Assembly (NCBI RefSeq): GCF_036250675.1
Contig: NZ_CP109592.1
Coordinates: forward strand, 1,736,001-1,800,000
DNA: 64,000 nucleotides
Direction of reading: 5' to 3'
From: Streptomyces sp. NBC_01689
Lineage (GTDB): Bacteria > Actinomycetota > Actinomycetes > Streptomycetales > Streptomycetaceae
In this document: positions 7,950-16,300 of the stretch, piece by piece
Position numbering within the stretch: position 1 is the first letter of the stretch
Layout: the number at the start of each line of letters is the position of its first letter
The notes under the pieces: generated by a model
The model's database searches: none
Seen by the model: the letters and a program-made list of their open reading frames with translations, nothing else
Told to the model about the DNA's origin: nothing
Program-made: the position numbers and the translations under genes

Positions 7950-8300
7950 ATGTCCGCGTTCATACGACAACTCCCGGCGCTGATAGGCGTGGTCATCGGT
8001 GCCCTCGGCTCGTATCTCGCGATCGTGCGGGGCGACCGCGACCGCTTCCGCCGGGAGCAGACAGCGCGCTGGGAGGAGCGGCGGCTGTCCGTGTACGCCG
8101 ACTACGCGCGCTGCCTCAAGCGGACGGTCACCCTGACCTAACGGGTGGCCGCCCACCTCGGGAACGACCCCCACCCGCACTCCCCGTCGCACGAGGAGGC
8201 GGCCCCCCTGCTCGCCGAGGCCGCCGAGGCCGGGGACCCGGCCGGCGAGCCGCTGCTGCTCCTCGGCGCCCCGGCCGTGGTGGAGAACGGGCCAGGGTCC
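7950..8300 (+). pseudogene. Broken gene for a conserved membrane-anchored hypothetical protein
   Basis: The frame begins MSAFIRQLPALIGVVIGALGSYLAIVRGDR, a short membrane anchor followed by a basic helix (RWEERRLSVYADYARCLKRTVTLT). It is stopped by TAA at 8139-8141. Downstream of the stop the same frame keeps coding character (RVAAHLGNDPHPH, EEAAPLLAEAAEAGDPAG, LLLLGAPAVVE) to about 8290, then similarity-like composition ends. As I recall the streptomycete family, a Tyr codon sits at the stop position and the protein is longer. It therefore looks like a nonsense mutation plus loss of the 3' end. The 3' boundary is approximate. Confidence 0.6.
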
Positions 8301-8340
8301 GTCGGCGGGCCCGGACCGAACCGGCCGGGGCGGGGCCCGG

Positions 8341-9303
8341 TCAGCGATAGGCCGCGACGACCGCCCGCGGGTCGGGGCCGTCGCCGCTCGTCCCGTCGGC
8401 CGGTCCGGCCGTCGATCCGTCCGCGTCCTGGACCTCGACCATGTAGCGCCAGGCGTCCGGGCGGCTGCCGTCGAGGTCGGTGAAGCCGTAGACCCGGGCG
8501 AGCCCCCCGCTGGAGAGCGACTGCCCGTTCCACCGCGCGACGTCCGGGTCCGCGGCCAGCGCGGCCACGGCACGGCCGACGTAGAAAGGGGTCTCGGAGA
8601 TCCCGAAGTGCGGCTGGTCCCCGGTCGCGTCGCGCCAGTTCTCCTCGCTGACCCCGAAGGCCTCCAGCATGATCTCCGAGCGCATCCACCCCGGGGTGAG
8701 CGCGACCGCGGTGGCGCCACGCGGGCCCAGTTCGTGGCCCAGCGCGAAGGCCATGCGCAGGACCGACGCCTTGGCCAGGTCGTAGAAGAAGGAGACCCGG
8801 TAGGTGTCCCGGTTGTACTCCGCGGTGCCGTCGGTCATCTCGACGACCAGTCCGCCGGGGTGACGCAGCAGCAGGGGGAGGGCGTGGTGGCTGGTGACGG
8901 CGTGCGTCTCGACGGCCAGCCGGAGCAGCCGCAGTCCGTCGTCGAGGTCGTGCTCCCAGACCGGGGCGTCCCACGCGAAGAGCTTCTCGCCGCCCCAGAT
9001 GTCGTTGACCAGGACGTCGAGCCGTCCCCGTTCCCCGTCGATCCGGGCGACCAGTGCCTCGACCTGTCCGGGGTCGAGATGGTCGGTGGGTACGGCGATT
9101 CCGACGCCGCCGGCCGCGTCCACCAGTTCCGCGGTGTCCTCGATGGTCTCGGGACGGTCGTACTCGGAGCGGCGTTCGCGGGTGCTGCGCCCGGTCACGT
9201 AGACGGTGGCGCCCGCCGCGCCGAGTTCCACGGCGATCCCCCGCCCCGCTCCCCGGGTGGCCCCCGCGACCAGTGCGACCTTGCCCGCCAACGGCCCTGC
9301 CAT
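8341..9303 (-). CDS. SDR family oxidoreductase
   Basis: 320 residues from the ATG at 9303, which has GGGAGG 7 bases upstream. An upstream in-frame ATG at 9357 lacks such a site. The cofactor motif is GATRGAGRGIA, followed by a YVTGRST turn and an Asn in VNDIWGG. The active-site pair is YDLAK (Tyr-x3-Lys), followed by GATAVALTPGWMRSE. The family is the larger SDR type often annotated as 'SDR family oxidoreductase' with a WNG/SGG end (WNGQSLSSGG). The substrate is unknown. It is followed by a 16-bp tandem repeat on the upstream side and is not obviously in an operon. Confidence 0.85.
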   Translation of the reverse strand: MAGPLAGKVALVAGATRGAGRGIAVELGAAGATVYVTGRSTRERRSEYDRPETIEDTAELVDAAGGVGIAVPTDHLDPGQVEALVARIDGERGRLDVLVNDIWGGEKLFAWDAPVWEHDLDDGLRLLRLAVETHAVTSHHALPLLLRHPGGLVVEMTDGTAEYNRDTYRVSFFYDLAKASVLRMAFALGHELGPRGATAVALTPGWMRSEIMLEAFGVSEENWRDATGDQPHFGISETPFYVGRAVAALAADPDVARWNGQSLSSGGLARVYGFTDLDGSRPDAWRYMVEVQDADGSTAGPADGTSGDGPDPRAVVAAYR

Positions 9304-9414
9304 GTCCGGCCTCCCTGTCCGTACGTTCTCGCGTTCGTACGTGTTCGTGGTGCTCATGCGGTGGTGTCACCGATGGGTCGCTACGAGCGTGACGTGGAAG
9401 CCGGACATCTTCTG

Positions 9415-9470
9415 TCAGGTATCCCGGACGTCTGGTGCCCCGGATGTCAGGTGTCCCCGATGTCAGGTCC
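9415..9470. repeat. 16-bp imperfect tandem repeat, 3.5 copies
   Basis: Units TCAGGTATCCCGGACG (9415-9430), TCTGGTGCCCCGGATG (9431-9446), TCAGGTGTCCCCGATG (9447-9462) and a partial TCAGGTCC. The array lies between two minus-strand genes, upstream of the SDR gene at 8341-9303. It could be regulatory or simple slippage. Confidence 0.75.
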
Positions 9471-9516
9471 TCTCGAACGCCGGAGAGCTCGGCCGACGTC
9501 CGTCCGCCGGGGTCGT

Positions 9517-10146
9517 TCAGTGGCCGCGCGCGATCCACTCCTCCAGGTGCGGGGCCTCGGCGCCGATGGTGGTGGAGTCGCCGTGCCCGGTACGCACCAC
9601 GGTGTCGCCCGGCAGGCCGAGCAGACGCTCACGGATCGACGTGACGATCGTCGGGAAGTGCGAGTAGGAGCGGCCGGTGGCTCCGGGGCCGCCCTGGAAG
9701 AGGGTGTCTCCGGTGAACACGGTGCCGAGCCCCGCGTCGTACAGACAGACCGCGCCGGGGGCGTGGCCCGGGGTGTGCAGGACGGTGAGGTCGGCGCCGG
9801 CCGCCTCGATCACCTGCCCGTCCTGCAGCCAGGCGTCGGGCAGCCGGTCGGGGTGGGTCTGCTTCCACAGCGGGAGGTCGTCCGGGTGGAGCCAGATCGT
9901 GGCGCCGGTGCGTTCGGCGAGGGCGGGCGCGGCGTCGATGTGGTCGTTGTGGGCGTGGGTGCACACGATGGCGAGGAGTCGCCGGTCGCCCACGGCCTCG
10001 GCGATGGCGTCGGCGTCGTGCGCGGCGTCGATGACGATCGCCTCGTGGTCGTCCCCGACGATCCACACGTTGTTGTCCACGTCCCAGGTGCCGCCGTCGA
10101 GCGAGAAGGTGCCCGAGGTGACGAGGTGTTCGACGCGTGTGGTCAT
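9517..10146 (-). CDS. MBL-fold metallo-hydrolase linked to mycothiol-dependent formaldehyde oxidation
   Basis: 209 residues. The metallo-beta-lactamase signature is THAHNDHIDAAP (H-x-H-x-D-H), with further ligands in HTPGHAPGAV, TGDTLF and RTGHGDS. It starts inside the TGATG overlap with the upstream dehydrogenase stop, so translation is coupled. The same pair (Rv2259/Rv2260 type) occurs in mycobacteria. There the dehydrogenase makes S-formyl-mycothiol, and the hydrolase is proposed to release formate. The neighbour is the main evidence for that role. Size and motifs fit glyoxalase II-like enzymes. Confidence 0.85.
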   Translation of the reverse strand: MTTRVEHLVTSGTFSLDGGTWDVDNNVWIVGDDHEAIVIDAAHDADAIAEAVGDRRLLAIVCTHAHNDHIDAAPALAERTGATIWLHPDDLPLWKQTHPDRLPDAWLQDGQVIEAAGADLTVLHTPGHAPGAVCLYDAGLGTVFTGDTLFQGGPGATGRSYSHFPTIVTSIRERLLGLPGDTVVRTGHGDSTTIGAEAPHLEEWIARGH

Positions 10147-11231
10147 CAGAAGACCACCACCGAGCGCAGCACGTCGCCGTGGTGCATCCGCTCGAAGGCC
10201 GCCTCGATGTCGTCCAGGGCGATCGTCTCGCTCACGAACGCCCCCAGGTCCAGTCGTCCCTGGAGGTGGAGGTCGATGAGCATGGGGAAGTCGCGGGACG
10301 GCAGACAGTCGCCGTACCAGGACGACTTGAGGGCTCCACCGCGGCCGAAGACGTCGAGCAGCGGCAGCTCCAGCTTCATCTCCGGGGTCGGGACGCCGAC
10401 CAGGACGACCGTACCCGCGAGGTCACGGGCGTAGAAGGCCTGCTTGTACGTCTCGGGGCGGCCGACCGCGTCGATGACGACGTCGGCGCCGAAGCCCCCG
10501 GTCAGCTCCTGGATCGCCGCGACGGGGTCGGTCGAGGTGGAGTTGACGGTGTGCGTGGCGCCGAGCTTGGAGGCGGTGGTCAGCTTCCGGTCGTCGATGT
10601 CGACGGCGATGATCTTCGCGGCGCCGGCCAGCCGGGCCCCCGCGATCGCCGCGTCGCCGACGCCTCCGCAGCCGATGACGGCCACGGAGTCGCCCCGGCC
10701 GACGTTGCCGGTGTTGAGGGCGGCGCCGATGCCCGCCATCACGCCGCAGCCGAGCAGTCCGGCGACCGCCGGGGAGACGGCCGGGTCGACCTTGGTGCAC
10801 TGTCCGGCGGCGACGAGGGTCTTCTCCGCGAAGGCGCCGATACCGAGGGCCGGGGACAGCTCGGTGCCGTCCGTGAGGGTCATCTTCTGCTTCGCGTTGT
10901 GGGTGTTGAAGCAGTACCAGGGCCGCCCGCGCAGACACGCCCGGCACTGCCCGCACACGGCTCGCCAGTTGAGGATCACGAAGTCGCCGGGAGCGACCTC
11001 CGTGACGCCGTCGCCGACCGACTCCACGACGCCCGCGGCCTCGTGGCCGAGCAGGAACGGGAAGTCGTCGTTGATGCCGCCCTGCTTGTAGTGCAGGTCG
11101 GTGTGGCAGACCCCGCACGCCTGGATTTTCACCACGGCCTCTCCGGGCCCCGGATCAGGCACGACGACCGTCTCCACACGCACCGGTTCGTTCTTGCCCG
11201 GGGCGATCACGCCACGTACTTCCTGCGCCAT
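10146..11231 (-). CDS. mscR: S-(hydroxymethyl)mycothiol dehydrogenase
   Basis: 361 residues. Zinc-dependent medium-chain alcohol dehydrogenase: [13 protein letters not shown] (catalytic zinc), [12 protein letters not shown], the structural zinc Cys cluster [15 protein letters not shown], and the NAD fold [22 protein letters not shown]. The sequence [17 protein letters not shown] and the [15 protein letters not shown] block match the actinobacterial formaldehyde dehydrogenase that uses mycothiol in place of glutathione. It oxidises S-hydroxymethyl-mycothiol to S-formyl-mycothiol with NAD. It is coupled to the MBL hydrolase gene downstream. A nested palindrome upstream may control it. Confidence 0.92.
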   Translation of the reverse strand: MAQEVRGVIAPGKNEPVRVETVVVPDPGPGEAVVKIQACGVCHTDLHYKQGGINDDFPFLLGHEAAGVVESVGDGVTEVAPGDFVILNWRAVCGQCRACLRGRPWYCFNTHNAKQKMTLTDGTELSPALGIGAFAEKTLVAAGQCTKVDPAVSPAVAGLLGCGVMAGIGAALNTGNVGRGDSVAVIGCGGVGDAAIAGARLAGAAKIIAVDIDDRKLTTASKLGATHTVNSTSTDPVAAIQELTGGFGADVVIDAVGRPETYKQAFYARDLAGTVVLVGVPTPEMKLELPLLDVFGRGGALKSSWYGDCLPSRDFPMLIDLHLQGRLDLGAFVSETIALDDIEAAFERMHHGDVLRSVVVF

Positions 11232-11574
11232 GGTGGTGAACCCTTCCGTAGATCGACGTTCGTCGACCGACCCTACGGTGTGACCGGCCGGTAGCAGGCC
11301 AGGTGGTCCGCGGTGGCCCCGGCCGACGTGGGCGGGGCCACCGTCAGCCGGCCCCCGGGGCGCCTCGCGCCGCACGCCGAACACCGCCCGGCGGACGCCC
11401 CGTTCCCCACGTCCGGCGGCCGTCCGGCGGCTGTCCGGCCAAGGGCGCGCGGCCCTTCGCGGCCCCGCGCCGATCCGTGGCCGGTCCACCTTTCGCAAGG
11501 GCCCGACCGGTGCTCCCGCGGCACCGCCGCCGACGTAGCCTGAGGCATCCTCATCCCTTCCCGCAAGGAGCGCC
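11232..11574. other. Divergent intergenic region mscR / ABC exporter
   Basis: 343 bases. Apart from the nested palindrome next to mscR, it is GC-rich without a supported ORF. Possible ribosome binding sequence GCAAGGAGC lies just before the GTG start at 11575. I see no other structure. Confidence 0.4.
11246..11278. promoter_or_regulatory. Nested palindrome upstream of mscR
   Basis: Outer arms CCGTAG (11246-11251) and CTACGG (11273-11278) enclose TCGACGTTCGTCGA (11253-11266), which is a perfect inverted repeat with a 2-base centre. It starts 15 bases upstream of the mscR start, a plausible repressor or activator site. On the gene's strand the outer arm includes TAGGGT, a possible -10 hexamer. 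No regulator gene is adjacent. Confidence 0.4.
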
Positions 11575-13329
11575 GTGACCATCGCAGGGACGCAAGCCGA
11601 ACCACCCGCCTGGCGCCTGCTTCTCGCATACGTACGCCCCTACCGGTGGGCGCTGTTCGCGGGCGCTCTGCTGGCGCTGGCGACCGGCGGCACCGGTCTC
11701 CTGCTGCCGCTGGTGGCGCGCGGGCTCATCGAAGACCTGTCGCACGACCGGCCGATCGGCCGGGCACTGCTCGGCATGGCGGCCCTCGTGGTCACCAACA
11801 CGGCGGTGGGCGCGCTGGGTTCGTACGTGCTGCGGCGTACGGCGGAGTCGGTCGTCCTCGGTGCGCGGCGCGCCCTGTCCTCCTATCTGCTGCGGCTGCG
11901 GATACCGGCCGTGGACCGCAGTGAGCCGGGTGACCTGATGGCCCGCATCACCTCCGACACGACGCTGCTGCGGGAGGTCACCACCGACTCGCTCGTGGGC
12001 ATCGGGACCGGGGGTCTCACGCTCGTCGCGACGGTGGTGATGATGGGGCTGGTCGACCCGGTGCTGCTCGCGGTCACCCTCGGGGTGATCCTGTGCGCGG
12101 GGACGGTGCTCGGCCTGATCGTGCCGCGCATCAACCGGGCCAGCAAGCAGGCGCAGGACGCCGTCGGTCTGATGGGCGCCGCGCTGGAGCGGATCCTCGG
12201 GGCACTGCGCACGATCAAGGCGTCCGGCGCCGAGCACCGTGAGGAGCGGGCCATCCACGCGGCGGCCGAGGAGTCCTGGCGGCAGAGCGTGCGGGCCGCC
12301 AAGTGGTCGGCGGCGGCGGGCAACACGGCGGGGCTGGCGATGCAGATCGCCTTCATCACGGTGCTGGCGGTGGGCGGCGCGCGGGTGGCGACCGGCGCCA
12401 TCGGCGTCGGCACCCTGGTCGCGTTCCTCCTCTACGTGTTCTACCTCATGTCGCCGATCCAGCAGGTCGTCGGCGCGGTCACCCAGTACCAGACCGGTGC
12501 CGCGGCGCTCGCCCGGATCCAGGAGGCGCTGCGCCTGCCCGCGGAACCGGCATCGCTCCCCGCGCCGCTGCCCACGACCGGCTCGGCGCCCGCCTCGCTC
12601 GCCTTCGACGACGTCCGTTTCCGGTACGCCGACGATCTGCAGTACGTCCATCACGGCGTGACCTTCGCCGTGCCGGCCCGCGGCATGACGGCCTTCGTGG
12701 GCCCCTCGGGCGCGGGCAAGACCACCGTGTTCTCCCTCATCGAGCGGTTCTACGACCCCGAGTCCGGTGTCATCACGGTGGACGGGCGTCCGCTGGAGGA
12801 CTGGAACCTGTCTCAGCTGAGGTCCGCCATCGGGTACGTGGAGCAGGACGCCCCGGTCCTGTCGGGTTCGCTGCGGGACAATCTGCTGCTCGGCAACCCG
12901 GAGGCCGACGAGGCGGAGCTGACCCGGGTGGTCGGGACGACGCGGCTGGACACGCTGGTGGACCGGCTGCCGCGTGGTCTGGACACGCTGGTCGGGCACC
13001 GCGGCACCAAGCTCTCGGGCGGTGAGCGCCAGCGCGTCGCGATCGGCCGCGCCCTGTTGCGCCGCCCCCGCCTGCTGCTCCTCGACGAGGCGACCTCGCA
13101 GCTGGACGCGGTGAACGAGGCGGCGCTGCGGGACACCGTGGCCGACGTGGCGCGTACGACGACGGTCCTGGTCGTGGCGCACCGGCTGTCCACCGTCACG
13201 ATGGCCGACCGCATCGTCGTCATGGACGCGGGCCGGGTGCGCGCGGTGGGAACCCACCGGGAGCTCGTGGCGGGGGACCCGCTCTACGCCGAGTTGGCCG
13301 CCACGCAGTTCCTCGCCACGGCCGGCTGA
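11575..13329 (+). CDS. ABC exporter, fused permease and ATPase
   Basis: 584 residues from a GTG start with AAGGAG upstream. The N-terminal half (about 20-310) has six transmembrane segments of the type I exporter fold, with the coupling segment [17 protein letters not shown]. The C-terminal ATPase has Walker [10 protein letters not shown] (about residue 380), the Q-loop [18 protein letters not shown], the signature [19 protein letters not shown], Walker [14 protein letters not shown] and the switch His in VVAHRLSTV. It works as a homodimer or heterodimer. The substrate is unknown; the family includes lipid and drug exporters. A strong hairpin follows the gene. Confidence 0.92.
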   Translation: MTIAGTQAEPPAWRLLLAYVRPYRWALFAGALLALATGGTGLLLPLVARGLIEDLSHDRPIGRALLGMAALVVTNTAVGALGSYVLRRTAESVVLGARRALSSYLLRLRIPAVDRSEPGDLMARITSDTTLLREVTTDSLVGIGTGGLTLVATVVMMGLVDPVLLAVTLGVILCAGTVLGLIVPRINRASKQAQDAVGLMGAALERILGALRTIKASGAEHREERAIHAAAEESWRQSVRAAKWSAAAGNTAGLAMQIAFITVLAVGGARVATGAIGVGTLVAFLLYVFYLMSPIQQVVGAVTQYQTGAAALARIQEALRLPAEPASLPAPLPTTGSAPASLAFDDVRFRYADDLQYVHHGVTFAVPARGMTAFVGPSGAGKTTVFSLIERFYDPESGVITVDGRPLEDWNLSQLRSAIGYVEQDAPVLSGSLRDNLLLGNPEADEAELTRVVGTTRLDTLVDRLPRGLDTLVGHRGTKLSGGERQRVAIGRALLRRPRLLLLDEATSQLDAVNEAALRDTVADVARTTTVLVVAHRLSTVTMADRIVVMDAGRVRAVGTHRELVAGDPLYAELAATQFLATAG

Positions 13330-13400
13330 GTCTCCGCGGCGCCGCACCGGGACCACCCGCCGCGGACCTCTTCACCGGGCGAACGGCGCCCGGACGCGGT

Positions 13401-13430
13401 CCTGCCCCCGGCACGGGTGCCGGGGGCAGG
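13401..13430. terminator. Bidirectional terminator hairpin
   Basis: Perfect 12-base arms (CCTGCCCCCGGC at 13401-13412, GCCGGGGGCAGG at 13419-13430) with loop ACGGGT. It lies between the ABC exporter stop and the stop of the convergent small secreted protein, so it can serve both. No T-tract follows, as is usual in streptomycetes. Confidence 0.75.
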
Positions 13431-13469
13431 AGGGTGCGGGCGGGCGGTGCGGGCGGACCGGTCGGCGGT

Positions 13470-13766
13470 TCAGGCCTCGATGCCGGGGAGCAGCCCGGTG
13501 ACGGGGGCCGCGAGGTCGGTGAGCTGGTGCAGCTGGTTGACGTCGTTGAGGTGGTTGAGCCCGGCCAGCTGGTTGGAGATGCGCGGGATGTCGCCGCGGT
13601 GCTCGGCCGGGAGACCACTCGTCGCGAGCGTGTCCAGTTCGGTGATCGGGTTCAGCCGTCCGGCGTCCGGGGCCTGGGGGGCGGCCGCCGAGGCCATCGG
13701 CGCGGCGAGGCCCGTGACACCGACGGCGAGACCGACGGCGGCGACGATACGTCGTGTTGAGATCAT
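13470..13766 (-). CDS. Small secreted protein with a C-terminal APVTGL motif
   Basis: 98 residues. It has a Sec signal peptide (STRRIVAAVGLAVGVTGLAA, then ASA-A as cleavage site) and a mature part of about 70 residues. This part is Leu/Asn-rich (ISNQLAGLNHLNDVNQLHQL) and ends LAAPVTGLLPGIEA. There is no Cys. I do not know a function. The motif APVTGL(L) with a following Gly recurs in the exported double-glycine peptide at 32795-33010 (APVTGLVAGL), which may be chance. It converges on the ABC exporter gene across a hairpin. Confidence 0.7.
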   Translation of the reverse strand: MISTRRIVAAVGLAVGVTGLAAPMASAAAPQAPDAGRLNPITELDTLATSGLPAEHRGDIPRISNQLAGLNHLNDVNQLHQLTDLAAPVTGLLPGIEA

Positions 13767-13939
13767 GTCCCAGCAACGGCACCCGGCCCCGCCCGGTCAC
13801 GGCCGGGCCGCGCCGCTCACCCGTGAGGCTCACGGCGGGGGCTGGGCTTGCCGTGAGCTGTGCGGCGGAGGACTCTCGGAGGAGAGGCCCCTCACGGCCC
13901 GCTCCTCACCGGGCCGCGGCCTTTCGAGGAGGTTCATCC

Positions 13940-14305
13940 ATGGGCACCACGGCAGGCCCCGCCTTCGACACCGAGGCGCTGCGCCGCGGCATCGAAGGAC
14001 ACGACGCGGCAAAACTGCTCGCGCTGTACGCGGACGACGCGGAGATGCGGATCGTCGACAGCAACACGCGGCCCAGCCACCCGATGGTGAAACACGGTCG
14101 TGGCGAGATCGCCGACCTGCTGAACGACGTCTGCGGCCGGGACATGACCCACACGCTCGACGAGTGTGTGGTCCAGGGCGACCACGTCGCCTTCACCGAG
14201 TCCTGCACCTATCCGGACGGCGTGCGGGTACTGGCCAGCTCGATGATGTCGCTGCGGGACGGCAAGATCGTCGAACAGACATTGCTGCAGGCATGGGACG
14301 AATAA
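13940..14305 (+). CDS. SnoaL/NTF2-like domain protein
   Basis: 121 residues; GAGGAGG about 8 bases before the ATG. It is a compact cone-shaped NTF2-like fold: DTEALRRGIEGHDAAKLLALYADDAEMRIVD opens it, and strands such as VVQGDHVAFTESCTYPDG and SSMMSLRDGKIVEQTLLQAWDE close it. Such proteins are small polyketide cyclases, isomerases or ligand-binding proteins. No catalytic assignment can be made here. It is monocistronic, with a hairpin 14 bases after the stop. Confidence 0.8.
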   Translation: MGTTAGPAFDTEALRRGIEGHDAAKLLALYADDAEMRIVDSNTRPSHPMVKHGRGEIADLLNDVCGRDMTHTLDECVVQGDHVAFTESCTYPDGVRVLASSMMSLRDGKIVEQTLLQAWDE

Positions 14306-14318
14306 GGAGGAACTGGCT

Positions 14319-14355
14319 GAAGGTCCAGGTGTCGTCCCGTCTGACCTGGACCTTC
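14319..14355 (+). terminator. Terminator of the SnoaL-like gene
   Basis: Perfect 12-base inverted repeat GAAGGTCCAGGT (14319-14330) / ACCTGGACCTTC (14344-14355) with a 13-base loop, starting 14 bases after the stop codon. Confidence 0.75.
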
Positions 14356-14483
14356 TCGGCCAAGGTGGCCATGGGGCGGTCCCGGTCCCCGCGGACCCGG
14401 CCGGTCACCGCGACGGGACTGCGCGTGTCGGCCTCGCTGCTGAGGTCCGCCCTGCGGGCGGCGCGCTCCCGCCCTCGTCCCCC

Positions 14484-14512
14484 CACCCCGTGTCCCGTCC
14501 GAACACGGGGTG
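14484..14512. terminator. Second hairpin in the convergent gap
   Basis: Perfect arms CACCCCGTGT (14484-14493) and ACACGGGGTG (14503-14512), 9-base loop. It lies about 155 bases past the stop of the minus-strand gene at 14668. The rest of the 362-base gap (14306-14667) shows nothing else. Confidence 0.6.
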
Positions 14513-14667
14513 CCCGGCGCCGGTGAGCCGTACCTCCGGCCGCCGACGGCCGTGGACCCGTGCGTGCGGGGACCGGCACGGGGCGGGGAGCCGGCGCGGT
14601 GCGGACGGCGGGGCGGGCCCGCTCCTGGTCCGGTGGCCTGACCCACCGGCTCCACCGGGGTGCGCGC

Positions 14668-15639
14668 TCAGCGCATCCACGCGCGGTACGACATCACGTC
14701 CCCGGACCGGACGCCGTCCTGCGGGTCGTCCTTCGTGACGGTGTCCTCCAGGCCGAGTACGGCGCCGGTCACCGGGTTCAGGATCAGCATCCGGCGCACG
14801 GCGTGCGCGGTGTCCTCGTACACGTACGCCTGTCCCGGGCGGCCCAGCCGGTCGGTGACCGCGCCGGCCGGACGCAGCCCCTTCGCGTCGGCGAGGAGCC
14901 GCGCCAGGGCCGCGTTCTCCCGCGAACCGAGGGTCCAGTTGTCCAGCAACTCGCTCACCGCGTCGAGGAGTTCGGACGTACCCAGCGGTCCGGTGCGGTC
15001 GAGTTCGTCGAGGTAGGCGCGCAGCCGTGCGGTGTCGTGCGGCGGAGCGGCCTGAGGCGGGGCGTCGCTCCAGCTGGGCGGGAAGGTCCGCCTGCTGAGG
15101 ACGTGGCCGTCCTCGACGCTGCGCGGGACGGGGTCCGCTCCGGTGATGACGGGACGGCCCGGCCTGCGCGGGTCGGTGGCCACGACGAGTTCCGTGTGGC
15201 TTCCGTCCGGCTGCCAGCGGATCACCCGCTCCTCGGGCACCGTGACCGCGCGGCGGGCGTCGGGGCCCGAGGTCATGCTCAGGCTCCAGGTCTGCACGTG
15301 GGTGCCCTGGCGCAGCCGCTGGGAGCGGTCGGCGGCCGCCCGGGCGGCGATCCGGCCGAGCGGGACGGGGGTGGAACCGGACTCGATCCGCAGGGGCCGG
15401 GGTGCGGCGACCGCGGGGGCGGTGGCCGACCCCGACAGCAGGAGGGTCAGGACGGTCACCCCGACGGCGGCGGCCGTCCCGACGCTCAGGACCCAGCGGC
15501 GCAGCCGGCGGGGGCGCCCGCCGTGCAGGAGCCGGTTGAGGCGGCGCTCGGCGTGCTGGTCGAGCGGGCGGTCGTGGAAGCGTGCGTCGTCGGACGGCAC
15601 CGGGTTGGCGCGGCGCAGGAGGTCGAGTTCATCAGCCAC
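14668..15639 (-). CDS. CU044_5270 family membrane-anchored protein
   Basis: 323 residues from a GTG that overlaps the sigma factor's end by 8 bases. The cytosolic N-terminus ([14 protein letters not shown], then RRLNRLLHG) is typical of the CU044_5270 family. A single transmembrane helix follows (VLSVGTAAAVGVTVLTLLLSG), then an extracytoplasmic domain of about 240 residues with repeated strands (VQTWSLSM, RVIRWQPDGSHTELVV, RMLILNPVTGAVLGLEDTV). These proteins nearly always follow an ECF sigma gene and are thought to act as its anti-sigma or sensor; that role is inferred. Confidence 0.82.
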   Translation of the reverse strand: MADELDLLRRANPVPSDDARFHDRPLDQHAERRLNRLLHGGRPRRLRRWVLSVGTAAAVGVTVLTLLLSGSATAPAVAAPRPLRIESGSTPVPLGRIAARAAADRSQRLRQGTHVQTWSLSMTSGPDARRAVTVPEERVIRWQPDGSHTELVVATDPRRPGRPVITGADPVPRSVEDGHVLSRRTFPPSWSDAPPQAAPPHDTARLRAYLDELDRTGPLGTSELLDAVSELLDNWTLGSRENAALARLLADAKGLRPAGAVTDRLGRPGQAYVYEDTAHAVRRMLILNPVTGAVLGLEDTVTKDDPQDGVRSGDVMSYRAWMR

Positions 15640-16195
15640 GGCCGTGCTCCTTCGGGGTGTCGTGGGAATGCGTCGCGGGGGCGGAGACCGCGGTGAGGTG
15701 CGAACGGTCGATCTCGGCCCTGAGCCGGCGGCGCGCGCGGTGCAGGCGCATCGCCGCGGCGCGGGTGCCGCAGCCGAGAGCGACGGCGACCTCGTCGACG
15801 CCGAGTTCCTCCCAGGCCGTGAGGCGCAGTATTTCCTGGTCCCCCGGTGAGAGCCGGGCCAGTGCCTCGTGGACCCAGTCGCCCGGCGAGCCGGAGTCGG
15901 GGCTCTCGACCACCTGTCTGCCGTGCGCGCTCTCGTCGTTGCCGAGCCGGTCCAGGAGTCTGCGGCGCCGTCCGTAGCCGCGTACGGCGTTGGCCAGGCA
16001 GTGGCGTGCCACTCCGTACAGCCAGGGCAGCGGGGACGGCGGCAGGTCCGACCGGCGCCGCCAGGCGACGGTGAAGACCTCCGCCACCACCTCCTCCACA
16101 TCACCGCTCCGGCCGTCCAGTCGCCTCGCCACGTAGCGGCTGACCGCCCAGTAGTGCTCGCGATAGGCAGCGGCGAAGATCTCGTCGTTGCTCAT
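15632..16195 (-). CDS. ECF-type RNA polymerase sigma factor
   Basis: 187 residues. Region 2 spans about residues 8-75 ([54 protein letters not shown]). Region 4 spans about 110-165 ([48 protein letters not shown]). It is expressed with the CU044_5270 partner, whose start lies within its final codons. It is divergent from the cytochrome oxidase gene, 105 bases away. Confidence 0.9.
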   Translation of the reverse strand: MSNDEIFAAAYREHYWAVSRYVARRLDGRSGDVEEVVAEVFTVAWRRRSDLPPSPLPWLYGVARHCLANAVRGYGRRRRLLDRLGNDESAHGRQVVESPDSGSPGDWVHEALARLSPGDQEILRLTAWEELGVDEVAVALGCGTRAAAMRLHRARRRLRAEIDRSHLTAVSAPATHSHDTPKEHGRG

Positions 16196-16300
16196 GATCG
16201 GTATGTGTCCGGCAGTCCTTCGAACGTCACAGGCGTCGGTGTGACGCTCGTCGCTTGCCTCAAGTGTGACGCCGGCCCCGGGGCCGGACACAGGCGGGGC

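Noticed and set aside
9303..9357. Upstream ATG (9357) as start of the second SDR gene
   Set aside because: No ribosome binding site there, whereas GGGAGG precedes the ATG at 9303.
11551..13356. 601-residue reading frame antisense to the ABC exporter
   Set aside because: It exactly mirrors the exporter, is Arg/Gln/His/Gly-rich and has no domain; a shadow of GC-biased codons.
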